Of a DNA stretch of 64,000 nucleotides, positions 45,993 through 55,399 are shown in pieces. A program made the translations under genes and the position numbers. The notes under the pieces were generated by a model that did no database searches, was not told the DNA's origin, and worked only from the letters and a program-made list of their open reading frames with translations. This DNA is from Thalassovita taeanensis (GTDB lineage: Bacteria; Pseudomonadota; Alphaproteobacteria; Rhodobacterales; Rhodobacteraceae): the NCBI RefSeq assembly GCF_900110775.1, contig NZ_FOEP01000002.1, forward strand, positions 248,001 to 312,000, read 5' to 3'. Every line of letters begins with the position of its first letter. Within the stretch, counting starts at the first letter, position 1.

Positions 45993-46059
45993 CGACACGT
46001 CCTCATCATCAAGCGACAGTCCAGTTTGCGCAGGTCCCGCATCGGCAACCCACCCTTTG

Positions 46060-46090
46060 AAATATGGGCACAGCACCGCCCGGGTGCAAG
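46060..46090 (-). promoter_or_regulatory. Candidate RpoH (heat-shock) promoter of hsp20
   Basis: On the minus strand CTTGCA (46090-46085) and CCCATATTT (46068-46060) are spaced 16 bases apart, resembling the heat-shock consensus CTTGAA and CCCATnT. It is about 68 bases before the hsp20 start. Confidence 0.5.
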
Positions 46091-46154
46091 GGCTTTGCGA
46101 AACGCTTGGTTTTCAGTATCTTAAAAGTCAGGCAGAAAAACGGAATCACCCAAC

Positions 46155-46379
46155 ATGAACGCACCCACAGACATTGCAATGAAGACCGACGATGTTCTGC
46201 GGATCGAGCTAGAGGTTTTCCGCCGTGAACACCGCGATCTGGACGAGGCGATTGCAGCTCTGGTCGCGCGTGGCACCGGTGATCAGCTGACGATTCAACG
46301 GCTTAAGAAGAAAAAGCTGCGCCTGAAGGACATGATCGCCCAGATCGAAGACCGCCTGACGCCGGATATCATTGCGTAA
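46155..46379 (+). CDS. DUF465/YdcH family small coiled-coil protein
   Basis: A 74-residue helical protein. The pattern LEVFRREHRDLDEAIAAL, then LTIQRLKKKKLRLKDMIAQIED, is the YdcH/DUF465 signature: two helices joined by a short turn with a basic second helix. It is divergent from hsp20 and 46 bases upstream of purE. Function unknown. Confidence 0.88.
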   Translation: MNAPTDIAMKTDDVLRIELEVFRREHRDLDEAIAALVARGTGDQLTIQRLKKKKLRLKDMIAQIEDRLTPDIIA

Positions 46380-46425
46380 CCCCCTGCCTTGGCTATAGTG
46401 CGCGCTCCAATCTGCGGGGTTTGAG

Positions 46426-46914
46426 ATGACACAGGTAAAAGTCGGCATCATCATGGGCAGCCAATCCGACTGGCCCACGATGAAAGAAGCCGCCGCCATT
46501 CTGGATGAACTGCAAATTCCATACGAGGCCAAGATCGTCTCGGCGCACCGCACACCGGACCGCCTGTGGGCCTATGGCAAAACCGCGGTCGAGCGTGGCC
46601 TGCACGTGATCATCGCAGGCGCCGGCGGTGCCGCGCACCTGCCGGGCATGATGGCCTCAAAAACCCGCGTGCCGGTGATCGGCGTCCCGGTGCAGACCCG
46701 CGCCTTGTCGGGTGTCGACAGTCTGTATTCCATTCTGCAAATGCCCAAGGGCTTTCCGGTCGCCACCATGGCCATCGGCTCGGCCGGGGCGGCCAACGCG
46801 GGCCTCATGGCCGCTGGCATCCTCGCCATCGCCGATCCCGCCATCGCCGCCCGGCTTGATGCCTGGCGCGCAGCCCTCTCGGCCTCCATCCCGGATGAAC
46901 CCACCGATGACTGA
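46426..46914 (+). CDS. purE: N5-carboxyaminoimidazole ribonucleotide mutase
   Basis: Purine synthesis enzyme that rearranges N5-CAIR to CAIR. 162 residues with the opening [13 protein letters not shown], the SAHRTPDR motif and [13 protein letters not shown]. It overlaps purK by eight bases; the pair together replaces the single eukaryotic carboxylase. Confidence 0.96.
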   Translation: MTQVKVGIIMGSQSDWPTMKEAAAILDELQIPYEAKIVSAHRTPDRLWAYGKTAVERGLHVIIAGAGGAAHLPGMMASKTRVPVIGVPVQTRALSGVDSLYSILQMPKGFPVATMAIGSAGAANAGLMAAGILAIADPAIAARLDAWRAALSASIPDEPTDD

Positions 46915-47974
46915 TCCTCTCAAAACCGGCGCAACCATCGGCATTCTGGGCGGCGGCCAATTGGGGCGGATGCTCTCTGTCGCGGCGTCCCGGCTTGGCT
47001 TCAAAACCCACATCTTTGAACCCGGCGCCAATCCGCCCGCCGCCGATGTCGCCCATGCCGTCACCACCGCATCTTATGACGACGAAGCCGCCCTGCGCGC
47101 CTTTGCTGCTACCGTCGATGTGATCACCTACGAATTTGAAAACATCCCGACCTCGGCGCTCGACCTCCTCGATCCGCTGCGCCCGATCCGCCCCGGCCGC
47201 CGCGCGCTGGCCGTCTCACAGGACCGCCTGATCGAAAAGGCCTTCCTGACCGATCTGGGGTTGCAAACCGCCCCCTTCGCCGCCGTCGACGACGAGGTGG
47301 ATCTGGCCGAGGCTATCGAGGAAATCGGCACCCCCGCGATCCTGAAAACCCGCCGCTTCGGCTATGATGGCAAAGGGCAATCCCGCCTCAAATCTGCCGA
47401 CGACGCGCAACAGGCCCTCACAGACATGGCCGAGGCCCCCGCCCTCTACGAAGGCTTCATTGACTTCACGCACGAAGTCTCTGTCATTGGCACCCGCAGC
47501 CTCGATGGGCAGGTCTCCTGCTTCGATCCCGGCGAAAATGTCCACCGCGACGGTATCCTGCACACCACCACCGTGCCCGCCCGCCTGACTGCCAGTCAGC
47601 GGATGGATGCGGTCCTGCTGACCGCCAAAATCCTCAACGCGCTTAAATATGTCGGCACCATGGGGGTCGAACTGTTCGTCACTCCAACCGGTCTAATCGT
47701 CAACGAAATCGCCCCGCGCGTACATAATTCCGGTCATTGGACCCAAAATGGCTGCGCGGTCGACCAGTTCGAACAACACATCCGCGCCGTGGCTGGCTGG
47801 CCGCTGGGCGATGGCAAACGCCATTCCGACGTGGTGATGGAAAACCTCATTGGCGACGATATGGACCGCGTGCCCGACCTTGCGCAGGAACCCAACACCG
47901 CGCTGCACCTCTATGGCAAGGCCAAGGTCAAGCCGGGTCGCAAAATGGGCCATATCAACCGGATCAAAGCCTGA
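46907..47974 (+). CDS. purK: N5-carboxyaminoimidazole ribonucleotide synthase
   Basis: A 355-residue ATP-grasp enzyme that carboxylates AIR using ATP and bicarbonate. The opening [17 protein letters not shown], the ATP-grasp lysine in [15 protein letters not shown] and the metal site [14 protein letters not shown] are intact. An in-frame ATG lies far upstream inside purE and is rejected because the ATG at 46907 gives the normal N-terminus. Confidence 0.95.
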   Translation: MTDPLKTGATIGILGGGQLGRMLSVAASRLGFKTHIFEPGANPPAADVAHAVTTASYDDEAALRAFAATVDVITYEFENIPTSALDLLDPLRPIRPGRRALAVSQDRLIEKAFLTDLGLQTAPFAAVDDEVDLAEAIEEIGTPAILKTRRFGYDGKGQSRLKSADDAQQALTDMAEAPALYEGFIDFTHEVSVIGTRSLDGQVSCFDPGENVHRDGILHTTTVPARLTASQRMDAVLLTAKILNALKYVGTMGVELFVTPTGLIVNEIAPRVHNSGHWTQNGCAVDQFEQHIRAVAGWPLGDGKRHSDVVMENLIGDDMDRVPDLAQEPNTALHLYGKAKVKPGRKMGHINRIKA

Positions 47975-47992
47975 GCCTCACACCGCTCAGGC

Positions 47993-48024
47993 TTCTTTCT
48001 GACCCAAATACTCCCCGCGGAGCG
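47993..48024. repeat. Intergenic repeat element, copy after purK
   Basis: It shares an identical 23-nt block with the copy at 26922-26954 and ends in a hairpin CTCC-CCGC-GGAG. The hairpin bases differ between copies while the stem is preserved. It lies 18 bases after the purK stop. Confidence 0.7.
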
Positions 48025-48045
48025 TCCCAAACTCTCTGTGGGCGC

Positions 48046-49182
48046 TTACGACAAGAGCCGTGCGGCAACCTCGCCACTCAGATAGGTCGCACAGCCCCCC
48101 GCCAGCGTCGCGCCCAAACGCCCGGCGCCATCCAGTACAATCAAATCAGCGCGCTTGCCCGGCGCCAATACACCGCGATCGTCCAGCCCCAACAGGCGCG
48201 CAGGCCCCTCTGAGACCAGCCGCCACGCCTGCGCCACTCCGATCCTGTCCGCCAATTGCAGCGCCGCCATTCGGGGCGCAGGGTAATAGTAATCGGATGC
48301 CAGCGCATCACACAGCCCTGCCTGCACAAGATCAGCCGCGCTGACATTGCCGGAATGTGACCCGCCCCGCATCACGTTTGGCGCGCCCATGATCACGCTG
48401 TCACCACCCGCCCGCGCCGCCGCGGCCGCCTCCTGCGTTTCAGGGAACTCCGACAATGCCACTCCGCGCGCGCGCCACGTCAGTCGGCCCTCCGCCGTCG
48501 CATCGTCATGGCTGCCCAATCGCACGCCCCGCGCCGACAGCCGCGCAGCCAGTGCTGCGACCGCTTCGGGCACGTCAGCGCTGCGGGCATGCATTTTCTG
48601 TATCTGCGCCAGATAGACCTCTGGGTTGCGCCCGCTTTTCAGCGCTTGCCCCGTCAGACGCGGGGGGCGCTTGCCCTTGGCCAACGCCGCGTGTGGCAGG
48701 TGGTCGTTGAACACCACATATTCCACACCAAACGCCGCAACCGCTGCTTCAAATGCCGCGTAATCCTCCAGCATGTGGGTCTCGAACCGCAGCTGTGCCC
48801 GCATGTCAGTTCCGCCGCTGCGGTACCCCTCCAAAGCCGTCAGAAACTTCTGGGCAAAGTCCGGGCCGCGCAGCCCGCCTTCCCAGCTCCAGAATTGCGC
48901 CAGCACTGCCGTCGTGATCCCATTCCCCGCCAGCTCTGCCTCGACCGAGGTCAGCCCCACGTTCAGATCACGCATCGCCCCGCGACGCGGCGCCAGATGC
49001 CGCTCGAACCCGTCACCGTGGATGTCCACGATCCCTGGCAGAACCGTGCAACCGCTCAGGTCGACGCGGCGCCCCACAGCCTGCCCCACTATCTTTCCCG
49101 CGCTCAGACACAGATCGCCTTGTTTCAGCCCACCCGGCCCCAGCACCTGCGCCCCTGTCAGGGTCAGCGACAGCGCGCTCAT
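48046..49182 (-). CDS. phnM: PhnM-like amidohydrolase (ribose methylphosphonate triphosphate diphosphatase type)
   Basis: A 378-residue amidohydrolase. The metal motif [19 protein letters not shown], the [15 protein letters not shown] segment and [10 protein letters not shown] match PhnM, which removes pyrophosphate from an intermediate of the C-P lyase pathway. No other phn gene is nearby, so this may be an orphan with another role. The start overlaps the lipase-like gene stop by four bases. Confidence 0.82.
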   Translation of the reverse strand: MSALSLTLTGAQVLGPGGLKQGDLCLSAGKIVGQAVGRRVDLSGCTVLPGIVDIHGDGFERHLAPRRGAMRDLNVGLTSVEAELAGNGITTAVLAQFWSWEGGLRGPDFAQKFLTALEGYRSGGTDMRAQLRFETHMLEDYAAFEAAVAAFGVEYVVFNDHLPHAALAKGKRPPRLTGQALKSGRNPEVYLAQIQKMHARSADVPEAVAALAARLSARGVRLGSHDDATAEGRLTWRARGVALSEFPETQEAAAAARAGGDSVIMGAPNVMRGGSHSGNVSAADLVQAGLCDALASDYYYPAPRMAALQLADRIGVAQAWRLVSEGPARLLGLDDRGVLAPGKRADLIVLDGAGRLGATLAGGCATYLSGEVAARLLS

Positions 49183-49904
49183 TCGTATTCCGGCAGCAGC
49201 ATCAACGCCTCGCCCCATGTCATCGCCGGATCAAAGGCTCCGGTTTCCAGAAACCGCAACGCCTGCGCGATCACCAGCGGATTGTTCATCATGAATGTGT
49301 GGGTCACCGGCAAGATGATATGGTCGCGCATCCCCTCAACCCGGGTCGAGGCAACCGAGACCTTGCCATCATCCGGCCCGCCAATCATCGCGGAAAACGC
49401 AGGGTTGAGCGAACGATTGCCCGCGATCACCCCAAGATCAAAATCTACTGGCGGCAGATGCGCGGGCAGCCCCGCCTGCCCCGTCCGCAATTGCTGCCCC
49501 GCCGGTCCGTTCAGCCAGCTGAATGCTTCCAGATCGCCCAGCACATCCACAATTTCGGATCCACCATTGGGCGGCGACAGCATCACAACCCGCCCCAGTT
49601 GCGTCGGCCGATGCGCCACCAGCCAATACCGCAGCAGAATGCCCCCCATCGAGTGGGTCACGAAATGGGTCGTTTGATCACCGCATCGCTCAATCGCACC
49701 GGGCAAGACATTCAGCGCCAGATTGGCGATCGTTTCCTCGGTCGACGCATACCCCGGCCGCACCACATCATACCCATGCGCCCGAAAGACCTGCTCCAGC
49801 AGCAAAAAGGACGTTTCGGTGCGTGCCAGCCCGTGCAACAGCACGACGCAGTCGGCCCGGACCACGCCGGGGATCAGAAGAAGAAAGGCCAGAAGGAATC
49901 GCAT
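49179..49904 (-). CDS. Exported alpha/beta hydrolase (triacylglycerol lipase-like)
   Basis: 241 residues with a signal peptide ([15 protein letters not shown]). [14 protein letters not shown] holds the oxyanion region, and [13 protein letters not shown] carries the nucleophile Ser in G/HSMGG. A closing H in LPVTHTFMM probably completes the triad. The substrate is likely an ester or lipid in the periplasm. An in-frame ATG further upstream is possible but leaves the signal peptide internal. Coupled to phnM. Confidence 0.83.
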   Translation of the reverse strand: MRFLLAFLLLIPGVVRADCVVLLHGLARTETSFLLLEQVFRAHGYDVVRPGYASTEETIANLALNVLPGAIERCGDQTTHFVTHSMGGILLRYWLVAHRPTQLGRVVMLSPPNGGSEIVDVLGDLEAFSWLNGPAGQQLRTGQAGLPAHLPPVDFDLGVIAGNRSLNPAFSAMIGGPDDGKVSVASTRVEGMRDHIILPVTHTFMMNNPLVIAQALRFLETGAFDPAMTWGEALMLLPEYE

Positions 49905-49954
49905 CTTCCCCAGATAAGGGTAAATCCTGCATGACAAAACCCCTGCCCCGATCC

Positions 49955-50440
49955 TCAGAGGCGGGAAAACGCCTCTGGATAAAGCAATGCGCCGCTGAGC
50001 CCAGCATTGTCGGGCCTGATCGGATAGACCAGCGTATTTTCGTCTGAAAATGGCGTGGTCAGGTTTGACGCCGCCGCGCGGGTGAACCCGAACCGGCGAT
50101 AGTATTGCGCGTGGCCCAGCACCGTGATCGCCAGAACGTCTGCCTGTCGCGCGGCTTCCAGCCCACTGCGCACAAGGTCGCTGCCAAATCCGTGACCCTG
50201 CATCTCGGGATCAACCGCAACAGTGCACAGGCTCCACCACCCTTGCGGCATCGGATGAACGGCAAAGCAGATATGGCCAACAACCGCCCCGTCATGCTCC
50301 AGAACCAGCTCCACGGCGATGTCATTGGCCTCGCGCAGAGCCTGCACAAGCCAAGGCTCATAGCTACGTCCGTATGCGCGCCCGGTCAGGCGGGCTACAG
50401 CGATCCGATCTGGATCATACAATACTCTTATCATACTCAT
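49955..50440 (-). CDS. GNAT family N-acetyltransferase
   Basis: 161 residues. The acetyl-CoA loop appears in [30 protein letters not shown], followed by [16 protein letters not shown], the usual YYxRFGF segment. This form resembles YhbS-type acetyltransferases. The acceptor is unknown. The ATG at 50440 is chosen because nothing upstream looks conserved. Confidence 0.87.
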   Translation of the reverse strand: MSMIRVLYDPDRIAVARLTGRAYGRSYEPWLVQALREANDIAVELVLEHDGAVVGHICFAVHPMPQGWWSLCTVAVDPEMQGHGFGSDLVRSGLEAARQADVLAITVLGHAQYYRRFGFTRAAASNLTTPFSDENTLVYPIRPDNAGLSGALLYPEAFSRL

Positions 50441-50580
50441 TTCCCGACAACCGAAGGATGCGGTCCACTTCTGTATCGCCCCCCCGTGCGTCGAAAACAA
50501 ATGGAAAAACAACAGCCTGCGCTAAATCCCCCTGAGCCTGACGTTACGTCATTCAACCATATCGTGTTTTGCCCACCCCT

Positions 50581-51396
50581 TTAACGCTTCAGGGCACCCC
50601 GCGCAGACAGATCATTAATGACAGCTGAAAGATCCTGCGCCACGCGCAAATGTGTCGCGGCATTGGGCAACCCGACAGCGGCTGTGGCCTCGAACGGCGT
50701 AAATACCATGCCTCCGTTATCCTGCGCTGCCGCTTCTTCACAGCGCACCTGAATCATCGCCGCTGCTATCGGCCGCAACTCGCTCATCATCGCCGGTGTC
50801 ACAAAACCATGCGCATGATCCGGCCCCTCCTCCAGCCACAACAAAACCGCGGGGCGCGCCATATGATGCAGGATCGTTGCCATCCGGTGTGACCATGTTT
50901 TTTGCAACGCCCGCACCACCAGATCAAACCGGCGCGGCGAGCGGCGTTCAAGCGCGCTCAGGACATGGCCAATAAAGTTGAACTCGGTGAAATCTACAGA
51001 CGGGAAAAGCCTGCGCAACGGTTCATGTGCGGTAATGAAACGATCGTTGCGCCGCGGATGCACCGAATAAAAACAGTTCGACACATATTGCGCCCCCATC
51101 ACCTGCAACACGATCACTCGCGCCCGTCTGGCACGGGCAATCACCGTGGCATCTTGGGCGAACGCGTCGATGCCCGCGTTTACACATCCAAAATTGATAC
51201 TTGGTATGCCCGTCATCTCCTCGACAAGGGACGGGAACGGCCTGGGGATAAACTTCCCATAGGTCTCTGTCCCACCAATAAACAAGGCATAGTCCCGATC
51301 CAGATGTCGCCCCGGTCCGCGAAATACCAATTTTGACGTGCCATATTGGCACGGCAGATAGTCCAGGGCCCCCGCCCCGGCGTGTTCAAATGTCAT
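50581..51396 (-). CDS. DUF6473 family protein
   Basis: A 271-residue protein beginning MTFEHAGAGALDYLPCQYG. GGTETYGKFIPRPFPSLVEE and NFGCVNAGIDAF are the conserved parts, typical of the Rhodobacteraceae DUF6473 family. A GGTETYG followed by GxxNAG pattern hints at an SGNH-like hydrolase fold, but this is only a resemblance. Function unknown. Divergent from the dehydrogenase gene. Confidence 0.75.
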   Translation of the reverse strand: MTFEHAGAGALDYLPCQYGTSKLVFRGPGRHLDRDYALFIGGTETYGKFIPRPFPSLVEEMTGIPSINFGCVNAGIDAFAQDATVIARARRARVIVLQVMGAQYVSNCFYSVHPRRNDRFITAHEPLRRLFPSVDFTEFNFIGHVLSALERRSPRRFDLVVRALQKTWSHRMATILHHMARPAVLLWLEEGPDHAHGFVTPAMMSELRPIAAAMIQVRCEEAAAQDNGGMVFTPFEATAAVGLPNAATHLRVAQDLSAVINDLSARGALKR

Positions 51397-51555
51397 GGCT
51401 CCCACCAATGTTATACTCACCCGGACCCAGATTCGCCTGAAGGTCTTGAAAAACTCCTAATTTGCAAATTCATGCTAAGTTTTAACCACTGCCCACCCTT
51501 GCGGCTGGACCCGCGCCGCGCATATGATTTTCGCAAAGCACAAAGGGACAGGCGC

Positions 51556-52431
51556 ATGGACATTCAGAAAATTGGCGTTGTTGGCGCGGGCCAGATGGGC
51601 AACGGCATTGCACACGTCATGGCGCTTGCGGGCTATAACGTCGTGATGACCGATATCAGCCAGGACGCGCTGGACGCGGCCGTTGCCCTGATCGGTCGCA
51701 ACCTTGACCGGCAGGTCAGCCGCGACAAGATCAGCCAAGACGCCAAGGATGAGGCGATGGCGCGCATCTCCACCACGCTGACCCTCACCGATCTGGGCCA
51801 GACCGATCTGGTGATCGAAGCCGCGACCGAGCGCGAAACCGTCAAACAGGCGATCTTCGACGAGCTTCTGCCGCACCTGCAACCGCATACGATCCTGACC
51901 TCGAACACCTCCTCGATCTCAATTACCCGCTTGGCCAGCCGCACCGACCGGCCCGAGCGTTTCATGGGCTTCCATTTCATGAACCCCGTGCCGGTAATGC
52001 AGTTGGTCGAGCTGATCCGCGGCATTGCCACCAACGAGGAAACCTACAAAGCCTGCCACGCCGTGGTGGATCGCTTGGGCAAAACCGCCGCCTCGGCCGA
52101 GGATTTCCCCGCCTTCATCGTCAACCGCATCCTTGTGCCGATGATCAACGAGGCTGTTTACACGCTCTATGAAGGCGTCGGGAACGTGAAATCCATCGAC
52201 GAGTCGATGAAACTGGGCGCAAATCACCCGATGGGACCGCTGGAACTGGCTGATTTCATCGGGCTGGATACCTGTCTGGCGATCATGCACGTGCTGCACG
52301 ACGGGCTGGCCGACACCAAATACCGCCCCTGCCCGCTGCTGACCAAATATGTCGAGGCCGGATGGCTGGGCCGCAAGACCAAACGCGGGTTTTATGATTA
52401 TCGCGGCGACGTGCCAGTGCCGACGCGCTGA
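51556..52431 (+). CDS. 3-hydroxybutyryl-CoA dehydrogenase
   Basis: A 291-residue NAD(P)-dependent enzyme that interconverts acetoacetyl-CoA and 3-hydroxybutyryl-CoA. The dinucleotide motif GVVGAGQMGNGIAHVMAL, catalytic His in GFHFMNPVPVMQLVE, and the C-terminal NRILVPMINEAVYTLYEG are intact. The length fits the short Hbd/PaaH form. Its stop directly abuts the stop of the convergent acyltransferase gene. It fits fatty acid, polyhydroxybutyrate or ethylmalonyl-CoA metabolism. Confidence 0.94.
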   Translation: MDIQKIGVVGAGQMGNGIAHVMALAGYNVVMTDISQDALDAAVALIGRNLDRQVSRDKISQDAKDEAMARISTTLTLTDLGQTDLVIEAATERETVKQAIFDELLPHLQPHTILTSNTSSISITRLASRTDRPERFMGFHFMNPVPVMQLVELIRGIATNEETYKACHAVVDRLGKTAASAEDFPAFIVNRILVPMINEAVYTLYEGVGNVKSIDESMKLGANHPMGPLELADFIGLDTCLAIMHVLHDGLADTKYRPCPLLTKYVEAGWLGRKTKRGFYDYRGDVPVPTR

Positions 52432-53310
52432 TCAGTCCTTCAGCGCCAGCGTGTGATCCCGCAACCAGGCCATGAAGCCGCGCGGGTCACTCGTCAGCCG
52501 CTCCATCTGCGCCTCGGTCAGTGGGTCGCCAACGATCGGCGCCTGCGGGCGATTGCAGCTGTGCACGATTTCGTGCAGCAACAGCCCCTGTCGCAATGTC
52601 GCCGAAACCCGGTTGGCCATGTGATACCAGCGCGAATTGGCCCCCGGAAAGAAGATCGGGACCACTTTCGCACCGGACCGGCGGATCATCTGCGCTGTGA
52701 ACACGTTCCACTCGGCCTCAATCGCGGGGCCGAACATCGTCTCCGATGCTGCCACAACGCCTGACGGGAAGACACTGATCACCCCGCCGCTTTTCAAATG
52801 CGTCATCGCCTGTGCCCGCATCTCAACGCTCTTGCGCTGTGCGTCTTCCTCATGCGGGAATGGCACCGAGATCATGTAGGACGTAGCAACCTCGTCAATT
52901 CCGGTCAGCACGGCCCGCGTCAGGATCTTATAGTCATCGCGCCGCCGCCCGATCAGATCCGCCAGGATCATGCCATCCACCATGCCGTGCGGGTGGTTGG
53001 CGACCACCACGACCGGGCCGGTTTCGGGAATACGGTCGATCTGCGACTGCGGGGTCATCAACGGAATGCCCATCACATCCAGCGCGGCCCGCCAGAACGC
53101 CTGCCCCTCGGGCGCGCCCTGCTTCTCGAACCGGCGGATCATGCGCAGGATTGTCAGTTTTCCCGTGAACCATTCCACGGCTTTGATCGCCAGCGTTTTC
53201 AAACGGCTGTCAAAGGTGCTGGCATAGGTCAGGCTGCGGCGGTCGTAGGTGGTATAGTTCACCACCTGCGGGCCCTGCCCCTGTTGTTCATTCTGAGAGC
53301 TGTCTACCAC
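52432..53310 (-). CDS. Lysophospholipid acyltransferase family protein
   Basis: 292 residues, PlsC-like acyltransferase. The catalytic block reads ANHPHGMVDGMIL, in which H and D are separated by five residues rather than the four of the classic HX4D, as in the NHPxGGxDG subgroup. The second motif, FPSGVVAASETMFG, is also present. The start is a GTG and is uncertain. It follows ptsH by 36 bases and probably belongs to the same transcript. The substrate is unclear; ornithine-lipid or lysophospholipid acylation are possible. Confidence 0.82.
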   Translation of the reverse strand: MVDSSQNEQQGQGPQVVNYTTYDRRSLTYASTFDSRLKTLAIKAVEWFTGKLTILRMIRRFEKQGAPEGQAFWRAALDVMGIPLMTPQSQIDRIPETGPVVVVANHPHGMVDGMILADLIGRRRDDYKILTRAVLTGIDEVATSYMISVPFPHEEDAQRKSVEMRAQAMTHLKSGGVISVFPSGVVAASETMFGPAIEAEWNVFTAQMIRRSGAKVVPIFFPGANSRWYHMANRVSATLRQGLLLHEIVHSCNRPQAPIVGDPLTEAQMERLTSDPRGFMAWLRDHTLALKD

Positions 53311-53346
53311 TTGGGCCGCACCATTCTTACCTTGGCGCGCGCGCGC

Positions 53347-53625
53347 CTACATCTCTTCCCCGAACCGGTCCGCTACCAAGGCTTCAAGCGCATCCGCCAA
53401 AGCCCCGGCATCCGCGCCCGAGGTCTGGACCTCAATAGTAGTTCCTTTTGACGCTGCCAACATCAAAAGCCCCATGATGCTGTCACCCGAGGCGCTCATG
53501 CCATCGCGCGAAACTTCGGCGCTGGCGTCAAACCCCTCGACCACCTCGACCAGCTTGGCCGAAGCGCGGGCATGAAGCCCCTTTACGTTGATGATCTTCA
53601 ATGTGCGGTGCGTGGTCTCAGGCAT
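53347..53625 (-). CDS. ptsH: Phosphocarrier protein HPr
   Basis: A 92-residue phosphocarrier. H18 in GLHARAS accepts phosphate from enzyme I, and S49 in GDSIMGLLM is the site for HPr kinase, whose gene lies upstream. No sugar permease is present, so this is a regulatory phosphorelay of the alphaproteobacterial type. Confidence 0.95.
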   Translation of the reverse strand: MPETTHRTLKIINVKGLHARASAKLVEVVEGFDASAEVSRDGMSASGDSIMGLLMLAASKGTTIEVQTSGADAGALADALEALVADRFGEEM

Positions 53626-53630
53626 GTTTT

Positions 53631-54023
53631 CTAAGCTTTTGATATGTTCTGGCTGTCAATATACTTCCGCCCTGCTTCCATCGCAGCACGAACCGCATCT
53701 GCTACACCAAGATGGCGGCTCTTGGCCAGCTTGATCAGCATCGGCAGGTTCGCGCCGTACAAAATGCGCCGCCCAGATGGCTGGCACGCCAACAATGACA
53801 GGTTTGACGGCGATCCGCCGAACATATCCGTGACCACGACCACGCCCTGGCCCTGATCCACCGCATCGGCGGCCTCGCAAATCTCTCTTTGTTTCAGGCT
53901 GCGGTCGTGTTCGGCTTCGATCGAAATCGCCCGGATACCGCTTTGCGCCCCAACCACATGTTCGATCGCGGCCAAATATTCCTTGGCCAAGCCTCCATGC
54001 GCGACGATGACGATACCGATCAC
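53631..54023 (-). CDS. manX: PTS EIIA component, mannose family
   Basis: 130 residues, EIIA-Man fold. The phosphorylated histidine lies in IVIVAHGGLAKEYL, and GVVVVTDMFGGSPSNLSL is the dimer motif. The GTG at 54023 is chosen because AAGGAAGG lies just upstream; a longer ATG start exists. It has no cognate EIIB or EIIC nearby and probably acts as a regulatory end-point of the phosphorelay. Confidence 0.92.
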   Translation of the reverse strand: MIGIVIVAHGGLAKEYLAAIEHVVGAQSGIRAISIEAEHDRSLKQREICEAADAVDQGQGVVVVTDMFGGSPSNLSLLACQPSGRRILYGANLPMLIKLAKSRHLGVADAVRAAMEAGRKYIDSQNISKA

Positions 54024-54039
54024 GCTTGCCTTCCTTTGC

Positions 54040-54963
54040 TCACAAGTCGCTGTTTGCCGCAATCACGGCGGGGGCAGAGCTTTGTTTTCGCTCCAGTTCG
54101 CGATGTCTAGTTGACACCTGCCAGCCGTCCTCCGCAAGGGCCTGCGACAGCTTTTCTGTTATTGCGACCGATCTGTGTTGCCCTCCGGTACACCCAAAGC
54201 CGATTGCGAAATGCGCTTTGCCCTCCTCCAAATAGGCAGGCAGCAGCATCTGCGTCAGGTCCAGCACCTTGTCAAAGAACGCCGCAAACCGCGCATCTTC
54301 GGCCACATAGGTTGCCACTTTCCCCGCGCGCCCATCCATCCCGCGCAGCGCAGGCTCCCAATATGGGTTGCGCAAAAATCGGCAGTCCAGCACCATATCC
54401 ATGCCGCGCGGCAGCCCGCGCTTATAGGAAAACGAGTTGACCGACACCGCCAGCCGCGGCCCGGTCTCGCTGGCGAACAACCGCTGCAATTCCGCGCGCA
54501 ACTCGTGCGGGGTCAGGTCCGAACTGTCGATCAGCATATCGGCACGCGCCAGAATCGGCACCAGCAGGTCACATTCGCGCCTGATCCCCTGCTCGGGGTC
54601 TTCCGCCGGGGCCAAAGGATGCCGCCGCCGCGTTTCGGAAAACCGCCGCAGCAAAACATCGCGGCGGCAGTCCAGATAAAGCAGATCCGGCACGATCCCC
54701 GGCATCCCCTGCAACCGGTCCAGGGTTTCAATCAGCGCATTGACCGAAAAATCCCGGTTGCGCACATCCAGCCCCAGCACCAGATCCCGCGAAAGCGGCG
54801 GCCCGTCCAACAGGCGCGGCAACAAGGACAAAGGCAGGTTATCAATCGCCTCATATCCCAGATCCTCAAGCGTCCGGATCGCGGTTGTTCGCCCTGCCCC
54901 CGACGGCCCCGTCACCAGAACGATGCGGCGTCGCGGTGGCTGTTGGCTCATGCTGTCTGTCAT
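54040..54963 (-). CDS. rapZ: RNase adapter protein RapZ
   Basis: A 307-residue nucleotide-binding protein. The Walker A reads GPSGAGRTT (19-27) with Arg replacing the usual Lys, followed by [17 protein letters not shown]. The C-terminal domain contains [14 protein letters not shown], typical of RapZ. In E. coli it guides RNase E to the GlmZ RNA; in alphaproteobacteria its role is less clear, and the PTS context suggests a link to carbon control. Confidence 0.92.
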   Translation of the reverse strand: MTDSMSQQPPRRRIVLVTGPSGAGRTTAIRTLEDLGYEAIDNLPLSLLPRLLDGPPLSRDLVLGLDVRNRDFSVNALIETLDRLQGMPGIVPDLLYLDCRRDVLLRRFSETRRRHPLAPAEDPEQGIRRECDLLVPILARADMLIDSSDLTPHELRAELQRLFASETGPRLAVSVNSFSYKRGLPRGMDMVLDCRFLRNPYWEPALRGMDGRAGKVATYVAEDARFAAFFDKVLDLTQMLLPAYLEEGKAHFAIGFGCTGGQHRSVAITEKLSQALAEDGWQVSTRHRELERKQSSAPAVIAANSDL

Positions 54964-54966
54964 CGG

Positions 54967-55398
54967 TCAGCTCTGTCGCCCCACCTTCAGAAATTGCAGA
55001 ATCGCAGCCGGAAAATGCTGCGCCTGCACATTGTGCACCAAGGGACAGCAAACGCCCAGCACCGTCTTGTGCCGAACTTCGGGCAGGCGCTGATCCTCGA
55101 TTTGGTCCAGATCCACCCACAGCGCCACCTCGGCAGGCCCCTCGGCCTCGGCGCCAAGAATGCCGACAAACCGCGCCTCGATCTGCCCCCGGATCGTGTC
55201 CGGCGCATCGGCCAGCAACATATCGCCCTGACGCCACAGACAGGTCCGATCATCCGCAACCAGAATGGCCCCCATCGCCATAAGCTGCAACGACAGTGCC
55301 GATTTTCCGGCGCCCGACGCGCCGGTGATCACCACCGCGCGCCCGTTCAGCGCCACACTGCTGGCATGTAGGATTAAACGGTCAGCGCCCGTCGCCAC
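54967..55398 (-). CDS. hprK: HPr kinase/phosphorylase, short form
   Basis: 143 residues, only the catalytic domain of the Firmicutes enzyme, as usual in alphaproteobacteria. H11-ASSV and Walker A GASGAGKS (26-33) are followed by VADDRTCL. It starts at a GTG one base after the chvG stop; an earlier ATG at 55458 would lie inside chvG. It would phosphorylate HPr at S49. Confidence 0.9.
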   Translation of the reverse strand: MATGADRLILHASSVALNGRAVVITGASGAGKSALSLQLMAMGAILVADDRTCLWRQGDMLLADAPDTIRGQIEARFVGILGAEAEGPAEVALWVDLDQIEDQRLPEVRHKTVLGVCCPLVHNVQAQHFPAAILQFLKVGRQS

Positions 55399-55399
55399 G

